A stretch of 64,000 bases of DNA from Fimenecus sp964557975 (GTDB lineage: Bacteria > Bacillota > Clostridia > Oscillospirales > Acutalibacteraceae), in assembly GCA_964557975.1 (NCBI GenBank), contig CAZLCG010000006.1, positions 1 to 64,000 of the forward strand. The letters run 5' to 3'. Position 1 is the stretch's first letter, and each line of letters begins with the position of its first letter. A program made the translations under genes and the position numbers. The notes under the pieces are model-generated. The model saw nothing but the letters and a program-made list of their open reading frames with translations. It did no database searches and was not told the DNA's origin. Shown here piece by piece: positions 48,712-57,688 of the stretch.

Positions 48712-49987
48712 TTTCGCCGCCTCCGTCCTCTTCTTTTTTATCTTTTGACCCGTTGCCTCCGAGAGCCCGCGAATCCGAAGCGTCACAGCCGCGGTTATCC
48801 GTCCGCTCAATGCTCACGGCAGCGCTTTGGGTCTGTGCTTGACGCTGTTTTTTTATATTCTCCTTGACCTTTTCAACCATTTCAAGGATTTCCGCGTCCG
48901 TTTTTCCGTTTTCGGAAATATTTCCGCTTTCTTCCCCCTGCTTCTCCTGTTCCTGCTGTTCGAGCAGAATTTTTTTCTCTTTTTTGGTAAGAGGAAGCTT
49001 TTTGTCAAGCACCGGAGCTATCGCGTTTACAATAAGCACCGCAAAAACCGTGCTGTCCTCATAAGCGCCGAAGGAACGCATCAGCATAACGATAAGCCCG
49101 CCGCACGCCCCGTAACAGAGCTTTGCCGTAAACCTTTCGGGCGCAAGCGTTTCGTTGGTCATAAAGAATACGCCGCCGAACATAAGAAGTCCTCCCGAAA
49201 GCTCCATAGCAACGGAAACGAGCCTTCCTGTTGACACCCTTGTGAACAAAAAAGCGTAAGCTATGCAAACCGCAAAATACATTACGGGAATAACGGCGTT
49301 CTTAGGTCTTCTGAACATAAGATATACAAATGCGCCGATAAGCGCCGCCATACAGGTCGCGCCCATAGGACCGGCAATGTTGCCTACGAGTATATCGATA
49401 TAGCTTATTATATTTATGCCTATCGAGGTTCTCTGCGTGAGCATATACGCTATCGACGTACCCGAAACAAACCCGTCGCTTCCGTAAGCTGCAAGCTTCT
49501 CGCTCACTGACGGTATGGCGGGATAGGCAAAAAATTCCTCGGGAAAGCAGATTGTTATAAACGCAAGCCCCGCCGCCGCGGGCAAAAACATAACGCCTCT
49601 CGAATTGCCGAACGGGAGCTTGGCGACGATTATAGCAAACGCCGACGCCGCGCAAGCAAGCCACCACGGTGACGAAGCGGGGACGCAAAGCGCTATGGCA
49701 AGCCCCGTTGCAACTGCTGACAAATCCGAAACCGTCGCTCCTGCCTTAAACAGCTTTGAACCTGCAAGCTCGCATAAAACGGCTGTTATAACCGATAACG
49801 CCATAAGCCTTACAGCCCTTTCGCCGTAATAATACCAAGCCATAACGGCAGGCGCGAAAAGCATTAAAAGTATATCAAGCATATATTTTCTGGTGTTTTC
49901 TATTTCAAGCTTCTTTTCGGGTGATAAAACCGGCGCGGTATTTTCCGCGCGTTTTGTTTTGCTCAAAATATTCACCTCTGTTTCCAT
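48704..49987 (-). CDS. RnfD-like membrane protein
   Basis: A 427-residue first gene of the operon. It has ten or so membrane segments with RnfD/NqrB-like sequence: KYMLDILLMLFAPAVMAWYYYG, KLPFGNSRGVMFLPAAAGLAF, GNIAGPMGATCMAALIG. RnfD carries FMN on a threonine in an (S/T)xAT motif; the aligned stretch here is DGFVSGTSIAYM, so Thr177 is retained but its surroundings differ. The C-terminal about 90 residues are a charged Glu/Gln/Lys tail predicted to be helical and cytoplasmic. No ApbE flavin transferase, RnfC, RnfG or RnfB is nearby. Confidence 0.84.
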   Translation of the reverse strand: METEVNILSKTKRAENTAPVLSPEKKLEIENTRKYMLDILLMLFAPAVMAWYYYGERAVRLMALSVITAVLCELAGSKLFKAGATVSDLSAVATGLAIALCVPASSPWWLACAASAFAIIVAKLPFGNSRGVMFLPAAAGLAFITICFPEEFFAYPAIPSVSEKLAAYGSDGFVSGTSIAYMLTQRTSIGINIISYIDILVGNIAGPMGATCMAALIGAFVYLMFRRPKNAVIPVMYFAVCIAYAFLFTRVSTGRLVSVAMELSGGLLMFGGVFFMTNETLAPERFTAKLCYGACGGLIVMLMRSFGAYEDSTVFAVLIVNAIAPVLDKKLPLTKKEKKILLEQQEQEKQGEESGNISENGKTDAEILEMVEKVKENIKKQRQAQTQSAAVSIERTDNRGCDASDSRALGGNGSKDKKEEDGGGENV

Positions 49988-49997
49988 TATTTATTTA

Positions 49998-50026
49998 TTG
50001 CAGACAGGCGCAATAAGCAATATTAT
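49998..50026 (+). promoter_or_regulatory. Promoter of mecA
   Basis: TTGCAG (49998-50003) and TATTAT (50021-50026) have 17-bp spacing. The divergent RnfD-like gene has a TATAAT on the other strand in the same 69-bp gap but no clear -35. Confidence 0.6.
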
Positions 50027-50056
50027 ATACTAAAGACTGTTTTTCGGGGGCGCGAT

Positions 50057-50629
50057 ATGAAAATACATAAAAATTCCGACGCAAAACACGGTACGAGACT
50101 TATTGCCGAAATCAGCGCGGCGGATCTCTTAAAATACAGGCTCAGCTACGATGATATTGACTTTGGCAACCCTCAAACCCGCAATATGATTTACGACATT
50201 ATAAACAGCCGCGAAACCGATCTTTCCGTTTTCAGCCGAGGCGGCGCGCGTCTTGCAATCGACGCCGTTCCCGACAGTGAGGGCGGATGTATAATGTTTA
50301 TTACGGTTCACCGTCCGCCGAGATATAAGGTGGTGAGAACGCCCTCGGGCATGCGTGAAAAAATATGTATACTTTTCGGCGCGGACTGCCTTTACCCTTT
50401 GGCGTCGGGGCTTATACGCCGTCAAAGCTCAATCGGCAAAAACGAGCTGTACTATGACGGAAAAAGCTATGCCGTGATTATCTCCTCGGGAATTATAGAT
50501 GAAAAATATCTATCAACGGTCCTTTCGGAATACGGCGTTATTTATCCGCCGTCAAGGCTCTCACGGGCATTTGTGGAAGAACATTACCGAAAGCTTACCG
50601 ACAGCTTTATAACGAAGCTATGCTCTTAA
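50057..50629 (+). CDS. mecA: Adaptor protein MecA
   Basis: A 190-residue adaptor that delivers substrates to the ClpC-ClpP protease in Firmicutes. The N-terminal substrate-binding part reads LIAEISAADLLKYRLSYDDIDFGNPQTRNMIYDII, then AIDAVPDSEGGCIMFITV. The C-terminal ClpC-binding half has the pattern YYDGKSYAVIIS. Weak to moderate conservation is normal for this family. The 3' end overlaps the converging rpe gene by 23 bp. Confidence 0.85.
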   Translation: MKIHKNSDAKHGTRLIAEISAADLLKYRLSYDDIDFGNPQTRNMIYDIINSRETDLSVFSRGGARLAIDAVPDSEGGCIMFITVHRPPRYKVVRTPSGMREKICILFGADCLYPLASGLIRRQSSIGKNELYYDGKSYAVIISSGIIDEKYLSTVLSEYGVIYPPSRLSRAFVEEHYRKLTDSFITKLCS

Positions 50630-51263
50630 ATTTACGGATCGTTTCCCCTGCGTCGGGGCTTGAAAAGACCGCGTTGCCCGAAACAAAGACGTTCGCTCCC
50701 GCCCTTGCGGCAACGGCGAGCGTTTTTTCATTTATTCCGCCGTCAACCTGAATATCCGTATCAAGCCCTCTGCGGTCAATTTCAGCCTTAACCCTTTGAA
50801 CCTTCGGCATTGTGTCCTCCATAAAGGACTGTCCGCCGAAGCCGGGCTCAACGGTCATAACCAAAACCATGGACAGACTGTCAAGGTAAGGATAGACCGC
50901 CTCTACGGGAGTTTTCGGCTTAACCGCAAGACCCGCCTTTTTACCCGAGCTTAAAATAGCGTTAACGGTTTCCCGCGCGTCAGACTCCGATTCGATATGA
51001 AAGGTAATAATATCAGAGCCCGCATTGACGAAATCGGAAATGTATTTGAGCGGGTCCGAAATCATAAGATGAACGTCAAACGGCAGCGCGCTTGCTTTTC
51101 TTATGCACTTTATTATCGGCGCGCCAAGCGTTATATTCGGTACGAAATGCCCGTCCATAACGTCAATGTGAAGCATATCCGCGCCCGATTTTTCCATTCT
51201 TTTAAGCTCGTCTGAAAGTCTGCCGTAATCGCTTGAAAGGATAGACGGTGAAATCTTGATCAT
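50607..51263 (-). CDS. rpe: Ribulose-phosphate 3-epimerase
   Basis: A 218-residue TIM-barrel enzyme that interconverts ribulose-5-phosphate and xylulose-5-phosphate. Motifs: SPSILSSDYGRL, MLHIDVMDGHFVPNIT, FDVHLMI, VMTVEPGFGGQSF and DIQVDGGINEKT. All metal and catalytic residues are present. Last gene of the proB-proA-hypothetical-rpe run, 17 bp after the hypothetical gene, and overlapping mecA at its 3' end. Confidence 0.97.
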   Translation of the reverse strand: MIKISPSILSSDYGRLSDELKRMEKSGADMLHIDVMDGHFVPNITLGAPIIKCIRKASALPFDVHLMISDPLKYISDFVNAGSDIITFHIESESDARETVNAILSSGKKAGLAVKPKTPVEAVYPYLDSLSMVLVMTVEPGFGGQSFMEDTMPKVQRVKAEIDRRGLDTDIQVDGGINEKTLAVAARAGANVFVSGNAVFSSPDAGETIRKFKSIASL

Positions 51264-51280
51264 TTTTTTCTCCTGAAAAA

Positions 51281-52078
51281 TTACTGTGAATCGGTCTGCG
51301 CAGCCTGCTCGGTTTCCGCCTGAGTCTGCGGCTGAGTTTCCGTCTCGGCGGGAACGGTTGTATTTACGGGCGAGGTTGTTGCCGTCTCGGGGCTTGAGGT
51401 CGCCTGAATAGCGCTGATATAATATCCGCCGTCATTTTCCCTTAATGTGACCTTAATATATTTATCAGGTTCGGGCGCAACCATTTTGCCGTCGCTTGAC
51501 TGCGCCCACTTTTCGCTTGAAAGGCAGCCGACAGTCAGCACTACCGAGCTTGAGGTCTTATCGACGTCGACAACATCGGGCGTATAGGTCGGCTCAATGC
51601 CCGTCATAGGTATGGTGTAGGTTTTCTGAGCCGAATCATATGTGAATTCGTAGCCGTAGCCCGACACCGTTTGGTGAACAGGCGCGATTTCCGTTCCGAA
51701 GAGCTTGTTATACGCGGCGGTAACATCCTCCTCGGGAATTACCATACCGCTGTCCGAATACTCGTATGTGTCGGGCGAGAGGTCGCTTTTAAGGATTGAC
51801 CAAACAGAAATATCAATAAGCTCAGCCATATCGGCTTTTGACAAATCATCAAACGTATCGGGGTCGTTCATAACGACGGGAGTGAGCATTGTGTTGTACT
51901 CGTCAATGTTTTTTACCTTAACGATCGCCCTTTGAACCCCGCCGACGCCCGCGACAATAACCGTAACAAGACCTATTACGCTTAAAAGCGCAACAATAAG
52001 CCCGAGAGGAAAGGCCCACGGATGAGCGCGTTTTTTCTTCTTTTTCGGGGTATTAAAAACAACTGTTTCTTCTGTCAT
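51281..52078 (-). CDS. Hypothetical single-pass membrane protein with Thr/Glu/Gln tail
   Basis: A 265-residue protein. The cytoplasmic basic N-terminus (PKKKKKRAHPW) precedes a membrane segment at about 23-46. An extracellular domain of about 170 residues follows (VKNIDEYNTMLTPVVMNDP, DLSPDTYEYSDSGMVIPEED, then beta-rich sequence). The tail is repetitive and low-complexity (TTSPVNTTVPAETETQPQTQAETEQ). It lies 11 bp after proA. The architecture (basic start, one membrane segment, low-complexity Thr/Gln tail) resembles other surface proteins of this organism but carries no LTPEEL tag. Function unknown. Confidence 0.82.
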   Translation of the reverse strand: MTEETVVFNTPKKKKKRAHPWAFPLGLIVALLSVIGLVTVIVAGVGGVQRAIVKVKNIDEYNTMLTPVVMNDPDTFDDLSKADMAELIDISVWSILKSDLSPDTYEYSDSGMVIPEEDVTAAYNKLFGTEIAPVHQTVSGYGYEFTYDSAQKTYTIPMTGIEPTYTPDVVDVDKTSSSVVLTVGCLSSEKWAQSSDGKMVAPEPDKYIKVTLRENDGGYYISAIQATSSPETATTSPVNTTVPAETETQPQTQAETEQAAQTDSQ

Positions 52079-52089
52079 AATAGCCCTCC

Positions 52090-53337
52090 TTATTTTCTTA
52101 TTTGACCGTTTCCGTAAATTTTATACTTGAAGCTTGTAAGCTGAGGAAGCCCCAAAGGTCCTCTCGCATGAAGCTTCTGCGTGGAAATGCCGATTTCCGC
52201 TCCGAAGCCGAACTCCCCGCCGTCTGTAAACCTTGTGCTGGCATTACGGTAGACCGCCGAGGAATCAACTCTGTTAAGGAACTCCTCCGCCGTCTCTTTG
52301 TTTTCGGTAACGATACATTCGCTGTGTCCCGTCGAATATTTGCCGATATGCTCAATCGCTTCATCAAGGCTTGAAACTATCTTGACAGACATTATATAGT
52401 CAAGGTATTCCGTACCCCAATCCTCCTCCGACGCGGGAACTATTCCGCCGTCGATCGCTCTTGACTCCGCGTCGCCCCTAAGCTCAACACCCTTTTTGTC
52501 AAGCTCCTTTTTGATAAGGGGCAGCGCCTCCTTTGCAATATCCCTGTGAATTAAAAGGCTTTCCGCCGCATTACACACGGACGGACGGGAGGTTTTTGCG
52601 TTATATACGATATCCGCCGCCATTTGAGGGTCGGCGTCCTTATCCACATATATATGGCAGTTGCCCGTTCCCGTTTCGATTACAGGCACCGTCGAGTTTT
52701 CGACGCAGGCGCTTATAAGCCCCCTGCCCCCTCTGGGAATCAGCACATCTATATACTTATTCATTCTCATAAGCTCGTTGGAGCTTTCTCTGGAGGTATC
52801 CGTAACAAGGCATACGCAGTCCTCGGGAAGACCCGCTCTCTTAACCGCTGTTCTCAGAGCTTCGGCTATCGCCTTTGAAGAATTTATTGCCTCCTTGCCG
52901 CCCCTGAGAACCACCGCGTTGCCCGATTTGAGGCAAAGCGCCGCCGCGTCGGAGGTAACGTTCGGTCTTGCCTCATATATCACGGCAATAACCCCGAGCG
53001 GAACGCTTACCCTTTGAACCGTCATTCCGTTTGGTCTTGTAACCTCGGAAAGCACCCTGCCTACGGGGTCGGGAAGCGACGCAATATCCGCCGCGCCCCG
53101 CGCCATACCGTCGATTCTCTGCTCGGTTAAAAGCAGTCTGTCAAGCATGATGTCGGAAATACCGCTTATCTTAGCGTTTTCCGTATCAACGGCGTTTGCG
53201 GCAAGAATTTTTCCCGCGCTGTTTCGAAGCTCCTCCGCCATACAGACAAGAGCCTTGTTTTTAGTATCGGTACTTGCAACAGCCAAAACCTTTTCCGCAT
53301 TCTTGGCGTTAAATCCAAGTCTTTCGACGTCAGTCAT
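52090..53337 (-). CDS. proA: Glutamate-5-semialdehyde dehydrogenase
   Basis: A 415-residue NADPH-dependent reductase of gamma-glutamyl phosphate, second step of proline synthesis. Motifs: PLGVIAVIYEARPNVTSDAAALCLKSGN, LRGGKEA, PRGGRGL, the catalytic cysteine region SRPSVCNAAES, and TDGGEFGFGAEIGISTQKLHARGP. It overlaps proB by 8 nt. Confidence 0.97.
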   Translation of the reverse strand: MTDVERLGFNAKNAEKVLAVASTDTKNKALVCMAEELRNSAGKILAANAVDTENAKISGISDIMLDRLLLTEQRIDGMARGAADIASLPDPVGRVLSEVTRPNGMTVQRVSVPLGVIAVIYEARPNVTSDAAALCLKSGNAVVLRGGKEAINSSKAIAEALRTAVKRAGLPEDCVCLVTDTSRESSNELMRMNKYIDVLIPRGGRGLISACVENSTVPVIETGTGNCHIYVDKDADPQMAADIVYNAKTSRPSVCNAAESLLIHRDIAKEALPLIKKELDKKGVELRGDAESRAIDGGIVPASEEDWGTEYLDYIMSVKIVSSLDEAIEHIGKYSTGHSECIVTENKETAEEFLNRVDSSAVYRNASTRFTDGGEFGFGAEIGISTQKLHARGPLGLPQLTSFKYKIYGNGQIRK

Positions 53338-54133
53338 TTTTTTCTCCTTTTTTGCCTACAAAAAACGTGCCTACCTGTTTGCCGTCAAGCGCCTTGTAAA
53401 TTGCTTCGGGAGCGGAGCCGTTCATAACTATCGTGTCAATGCCCGCATCCATAGCGATTTCAGCGGCGTGAAGCTTTGTGACCATTCCGCCCGTTGAAAA
53501 TTTTGAGCCGTGACCGCCCGCAGCCGTAATCAAATCCTCGGTAATCTCATCGACCTGAGAAATCAGCTTAGCGTCCTCATTTTCAAGCGGATTTTCATCG
53601 TAAAGGCCGTCGGTGTCGGTAAGAATCAGAAGCGCGTCGGCTGAAATGAGCTTTGCGACTATCGCGGACAGACTGTCGTTATCGCCGTAAACTATTTCGT
53701 CAACCGCAACCGAATCGTTTTCGTTAACTATCGGCACAGCACCGTATGTAAACAGCTTTTCAAACGTATTTATAAGGTTCTCCCGCCTTTGCGCGTCGTC
53801 AACGTCACCCTTGGTAATCAAAAGCTGACCTACCGTGTGACCGTATTCGCCGAAGAGCTTATCGTACATGAACATAAGCTCGCACTGCCCGACCGTTGCC
53901 GCCGCCTGCCTGCCCGGAGTGTCCTCGGGCCGTTCCCTAAAGCCGAGCTTGCCTACGCCGACGGCAATCGCGCCCGAGCTTACAAGCGCTACCTCAATGC
54001 CCGAATTAACTATATCGGAAAGCACCGAAACAAGCTTATGCATTCTTCTTATATTGGTTTTGCCCGTACCGTAAGTTAAAGTTGATGTGCCGACCTTTAC
54101 GACCAGCCTTTTAACCTCGCCTAAAACCGCCAA
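53330..54133 (-). CDS. proB: Glutamate 5-kinase (short form)
   Basis: A 267-residue amino acid kinase that phosphorylates glutamate to start proline synthesis. Motifs: VVKVGTSTLTY, LVSSGAIAVGVGKLG, NENDSVAVDEI, FGDND-like YGDNDSLSAIVA, and GTGGMVTK-like STGGMVTKLHAA. It lacks the C-terminal PUA domain found in the longer form. The start is probably TTG 54133; no ATG fits the conserved N-terminus, and the ribosome site (GGGGCTGAG) is weak. Confidence 0.94.
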   Translation of the reverse strand: MAVLGEVKRLVVKVGTSTLTYGTGKTNIRRMHKLVSVLSDIVNSGIEVALVSSGAIAVGVGKLGFRERPEDTPGRQAAATVGQCELMFMYDKLFGEYGHTVGQLLITKGDVDDAQRRENLINTFEKLFTYGAVPIVNENDSVAVDEIVYGDNDSLSAIVAKLISADALLILTDTDGLYDENPLENEDAKLISQVDEITEDLITAAGGHGSKFSTGGMVTKLHAAEIAMDAGIDTIVMNGSAPEAIYKALDGKQVGTFFVGKKGEKND

Positions 54134-54172
54134 AATCTCAGCCCCATAATAAAGTTATTGTATATTTATGTT

Positions 54173-54201
54173 ATTTTATCATAAAACAAGGCAAATAACA
54201 A
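54173..54201 (-). promoter_or_regulatory. Promoter of the proBA operon
   Basis: Minus-strand TTGTTA (54201-54196) and TAAAAT (54178-54173) have 17-bp spacing. Confidence 0.6.
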
Positions 54202-54512
54202 GAAAAACAATTGAATACGGAAACAAGCGATAAAAAATCCCCGCACATCACCTGATGCAACGGTTTTAAAAAGCCCTTTAAGGCAAAAAGAACACGTCCC
54301 CGAAAGGACGCGCCCTTTTTTCTGTTTTTTATTGGTGAAAACCCGATATGATCTTATTATCGGGGAATACAGACATTTTAAAAATATGTTGTACATTATT
54401 TTTTTATGTCCTTACATCAGGATATAAATCGGAGCAACTCTCTCGGTTTGCCCGATATGGCCTTCATTCGGTAAAGCCTGTTGCCTTTTTAAGAAGAAAT
54501 TTGATTTCCTGT
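54202..54512. other. Intergenic region with one hairpin
   Basis: No gene is seen. A CGTCC/GGACG hairpin at about 54294-54310 is followed on the plus strand by CGCCC and six T (54311-54321), and is T-rich on the minus side too. It looks like a terminator with no gene now attached to it. Confidence 0.45.
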
Positions 54513-54563
54513 ATTATAACTATCAAGAATATTATATTTCTATAAATTATAATTGTCAAGAAT
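54513..54563. promoter_or_regulatory. Two direct repeats upstream of the XRE gene (candidate operators)
   Basis: ATTATAACTATCAAGAAT (54513-54530) and ATTATAATTGTCAAGAAT (54546-54563) agree at 16 of 18 positions and are 33 bp apart, close to three helical turns. Confidence 0.5.
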
Positions 54564-54606
54564 AATTTATGTAAAATAAGAATATAATATTTTTTGGTGG
54601 AAACTT

Positions 54607-54843
54607 ATGAAAAACATAAAATTCATACGTGTTATAAAAGATTATACTCAAATCAAGGTGCAAATAGATACAGGCATAAGTCAGGCAATGCTGTCAAAAT
54701 ACGAAACAGGGGAAACAATACCAACGACCGAAAATCTTATAATTCTTGCGAATTATTACGGTACAAGTATGGATTACCTTATGGATTTGACCGATGAAAG
54801 AAAAAGATACCCTCCGAAAAAGGCAGCTGAAAATGCGGAATAA
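54607..54843 (+). CDS. XRE family helix-turn-helix regulator
   Basis: A 78-residue Cro/CI-like DNA-binding protein. The helix-turn-helix reads IKVQIDTGISQAMLSKYETGETIPTTENLIILANYYGTSMDYLMDLTD, a textbook XRE domain without an added sensor domain. A short basic tail follows. GGTGG lies 6 nt before the ATG. It is monocistronic. The repeats 44-94 bp upstream may be its own operators. Target genes are unknown; beta-mannosidase lies 220 bp downstream. Confidence 0.92.
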   Translation: MKNIKFIRVIKDYTQIKVQIDTGISQAMLSKYETGETIPTTENLIILANYYGTSMDYLMDLTDERKRYPPKKAAENAE

Positions 54844-55066
54844 TAAAACGCTGCTTTTGTCAAATCACATAAATAAACGTAACGGTTGCGACCTTTTCGG
54901 CAAACTGCGGCGCAGCGGGTTTGCCTGTGTGCCGTAAACGCGCAGGGGCTTTTTGCGTCTCCAAATCGCCGAAGCTGAATGAAGCTGAATATTGACATAT
55001 TATATAAATACGTATTATAATAACAGCTGACGACCTGTTCCATACTGTTTTCGGGAGAGAAAAGCC

Positions 55067-57613
55067 ATGAAAAGGATTCTTAACGGCGGCTGGCAGTTCA
55101 GAAAAGCTGATACGGACGAGTGGAAACCCGCGACCGTTCCCGGCTGTAATTATCTTGACCTTATAAACTCAGGGGATATTCCCGACCCGTTTTACGGCGT
55201 AAACGAAAGGGACGTTTATTGGGTGGCCCAAAGCGATTGGGAATACAAAAACCGCTTTACGCTTAATGAAGCGGAGCTTCAAAGCGACGATGTTATTCTC
55301 CGCTTTGCTCAGCTTGATGCCGTATGTGATGTTTTTGTTAACGGGATTCTTGCGGGAAAAGGCGAAAACTGCTTTATTGCCTATGATTTCGGTATAAAGG
55401 ATTTGCTTAAAATCGGTGAAAACGAGATAAGGGTTTATTTTTATTCCCCCGTAAGGTTTGTCGAAAAAACATATAAAAGCGAAGGCTCTCCCGTAAATTC
55501 AAACGGTCAGAACGGTATAGTGCATATCAGAAAGCCGCAGTACCATTTCGGCTGGGATTGGGGACCCGTTCTGCCCCCGAGCGGGATTTCGGGCGGCGTC
55601 GCCGTTGAATTTGTCAGCGCCGCAAGGATAAACAGCTTTAAGGTTACGCAGGAAAAATTCGGCGGTGAATTTATAATAAAAGCTGCTGCCGAAATAAAAA
55701 AATATTCCGGCAAGCCTTGCTGTAAAATCACCGTTACCTGCCCCGACGGCACGGTTACGGCTTCGGACGGCGAAAAAGCAGAGTTTAAAATTCACAGCCC
55801 CGAGCTTTGGTGGACCAAAGAGCTGTCGGGTAAAGACGAGCAGCCGTTATACGCTGTCAAAGCGGAGCTTTTTTCAAACGGCGAGCCTATTGACGCCGCC
55901 GAAAAGAAAATCGGACTCAGGACCGTTGAGCTTAACCGCGAAAGAGATGAGTTCGGGCGCAATTTTCAATTCGTCTTAAACGGCGTACCGCTGTTTATTA
56001 AAGGCGCAAACTATATTCCGCCCGATTCGTTTATGACAAGATATTCCCCCGAACGTATAAGCAAAATGCTCGACGCGGCGCAGTTCGCAAATATGAATAT
56101 GCTCAGAATATGGGGCGGAGGCTTTTACGAAAGCGACCTTTTCTATGACGAATGCGACAGACGGGGGCTTCTTGTCTGGCAGGATTTTATGTTTGCTTGT
56201 CAGGCTTATCCGTTCTTTAAAGAGGATTTTCTTGAGAATGTCAAGCGTGAAATTAAATTTAACGTCAGCCGCCTTGCCCACCACGCATGCCTTGCCGTAT
56301 GGTGCGGCAACAACGAAATTGAGGATATGCACATCTCTTGGGCATATATGAAAAAATATGTAGACTGGACGGAAAAATTTTTCTATCACATTTTAGAGCC
56401 CGAAATACGAAAATACGACCCTTTTACGCCCTATACCCCGACCTCCCCCTGCGGCGAAAAGCACAATTCGGGCATAAGCAGCGACAATGTAGGCGACACG
56501 CATCTTTGGGGCGTATGGCACGGCTTACAGCCGATGACCTGTTACCGCAAAAGAATGACGCGATTTTGCAGTGAATTCGGCTTTGAAAGTCTGCCGGATT
56601 TCAAAACCGTAAAAGCCTTTGCCGAGCCTCAGGATTATTCTCTTGACAGCGAGGTGTTTAAATCTCACCAAAAATGTATGAACGGCAACGACAAGATGGT
56701 CTATTATATCCTCTCCCGTTTCCGCCTGCCTCAGAATTTCAAGGATTATGTCTATCTTTCGCAGGTAACACAGCAGGAGTGTATATCGGACGCCACCGAA
56801 CATTGGCGCAGAAACAAGGGCAGATGCAACGGCTCGATGTATTGGCAATTCAACGACTGCTGGCCCGTATGCTCGTGGTCGGGAATTGACTTTTACGGCA
56901 ATTACAAGGCGCTGCAATATGCGGCAAGACGGTTTAACGCGCCTGTTTCCGTGTCGGTTGAGGATACGCGGGATTACATAAAAATCTATGCCTTAAACGA
57001 TTTAAACGCGCCCGTTTTACTTAAAGCGGAATATGAGATATTCGATTTTTCGGACGGCATAAAGGAAAAGCAGGAAAAGACGTTTGCCGTTGACGCCGTA
57101 AAAAACGCTCCCGTATTCATTCTGAATGTTCGCGAGCTTAAAAAGAAATATGATTATAAGACTGCGGGTATCAGAACAAGACTTTACAGGGACGGCGCTT
57201 TGGTCAACGAGAAAACCGTCTTGCTCGGTAAGGAACGAAATCTGAAGCTTCCCGACGCAAGGCTTTCGCTTTACGCTCGTGAAAAAAACGGCAAAATCGA
57301 AATAACCGTCGGCACAGATAAATTTGCGAGGCTGGTTTCGGTTGAAAACTCGGTTTCCGTTTTGCCGTTCAGCGACAATTTCTTCGATTTGCTTCCGAAC
57401 GAAACAAAAACAATTACCGCCGAAAAAGATGAAAGCGTCGGTCTTGACGCTCAGCTTAAAGGGCTTTCGGCTTATTGCTGCGGCAATATAAAGTATCTTA
57501 ACGGCAGATTCGCCGAAGCAAAGGCAAGGCTTAAAGTTTGGTTCTCGGCGGTTAATATCGCCAATGCCGTCCATCACGGCAAAATCGCCGAGGATTACAA
57601 ATTTGAAAGCTGA
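55067..57613 (+). CDS. Beta-mannosidase (GH2)
   Basis: An 848-residue glycoside hydrolase of family 2, cytoplasmic (no signal peptide), releasing mannose from the non-reducing end of beta-mannosides. Domain order: sugar-binding jelly roll (1-180, starting LNGGWQFRKAD), Ig-like domain, catalytic barrel from about 290, then beta-sandwich domains. The acid/base Glu lies in WCGNNEIED near 417 and the nucleophile Glu in FCSEFGFES near 503. The beta-mannosidase hallmark RIWGGGFYE is present. Length is normal. It probably completes breakdown of imported manno-oligosaccharides, though no transporter is adjacent. Confidence 0.95.
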   Translation: MKRILNGGWQFRKADTDEWKPATVPGCNYLDLINSGDIPDPFYGVNERDVYWVAQSDWEYKNRFTLNEAELQSDDVILRFAQLDAVCDVFVNGILAGKGENCFIAYDFGIKDLLKIGENEIRVYFYSPVRFVEKTYKSEGSPVNSNGQNGIVHIRKPQYHFGWDWGPVLPPSGISGGVAVEFVSAARINSFKVTQEKFGGEFIIKAAAEIKKYSGKPCCKITVTCPDGTVTASDGEKAEFKIHSPELWWTKELSGKDEQPLYAVKAELFSNGEPIDAAEKKIGLRTVELNRERDEFGRNFQFVLNGVPLFIKGANYIPPDSFMTRYSPERISKMLDAAQFANMNMLRIWGGGFYESDLFYDECDRRGLLVWQDFMFACQAYPFFKEDFLENVKREIKFNVSRLAHHACLAVWCGNNEIEDMHISWAYMKKYVDWTEKFFYHILEPEIRKYDPFTPYTPTSPCGEKHNSGISSDNVGDTHLWGVWHGLQPMTCYRKRMTRFCSEFGFESLPDFKTVKAFAEPQDYSLDSEVFKSHQKCMNGNDKMVYYILSRFRLPQNFKDYVYLSQVTQQECISDATEHWRRNKGRCNGSMYWQFNDCWPVCSWSGIDFYGNYKALQYAARRFNAPVSVSVEDTRDYIKIYALNDLNAPVLLKAEYEIFDFSDGIKEKQEKTFAVDAVKNAPVFILNVRELKKKYDYKTAGIRTRLYRDGALVNEKTVLLGKERNLKLPDARLSLYAREKNGKIEITVGTDKFARLVSVENSVSVLPFSDNFFDLLPNETKTITAEKDESVGLDAQLKGLSAYCCGNIKYLNGRFAEAKARLKVWFSAVNIANAVHHGKIAEDYKFES

Positions 57614-57636
57614 GGCCCGACAGCTTAAATTTTATC

Positions 57637-57667
57637 GAAAAAATCGGGAACGGTTAACCGTTCCCGA
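57637..57667 (-). terminator. Terminator between the mannosidase and the sortase operon
   Basis: The perfect palindrome TCGGGAACGG-TTAA-CCGTTCCCGA (57644-57667) is followed by six T on the minus strand. On the plus strand the tail is AAAAATTT and weaker. Confidence 0.85.
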
Positions 57668-57688
57668 AAAATTTGTCCGTTAAAGGAA

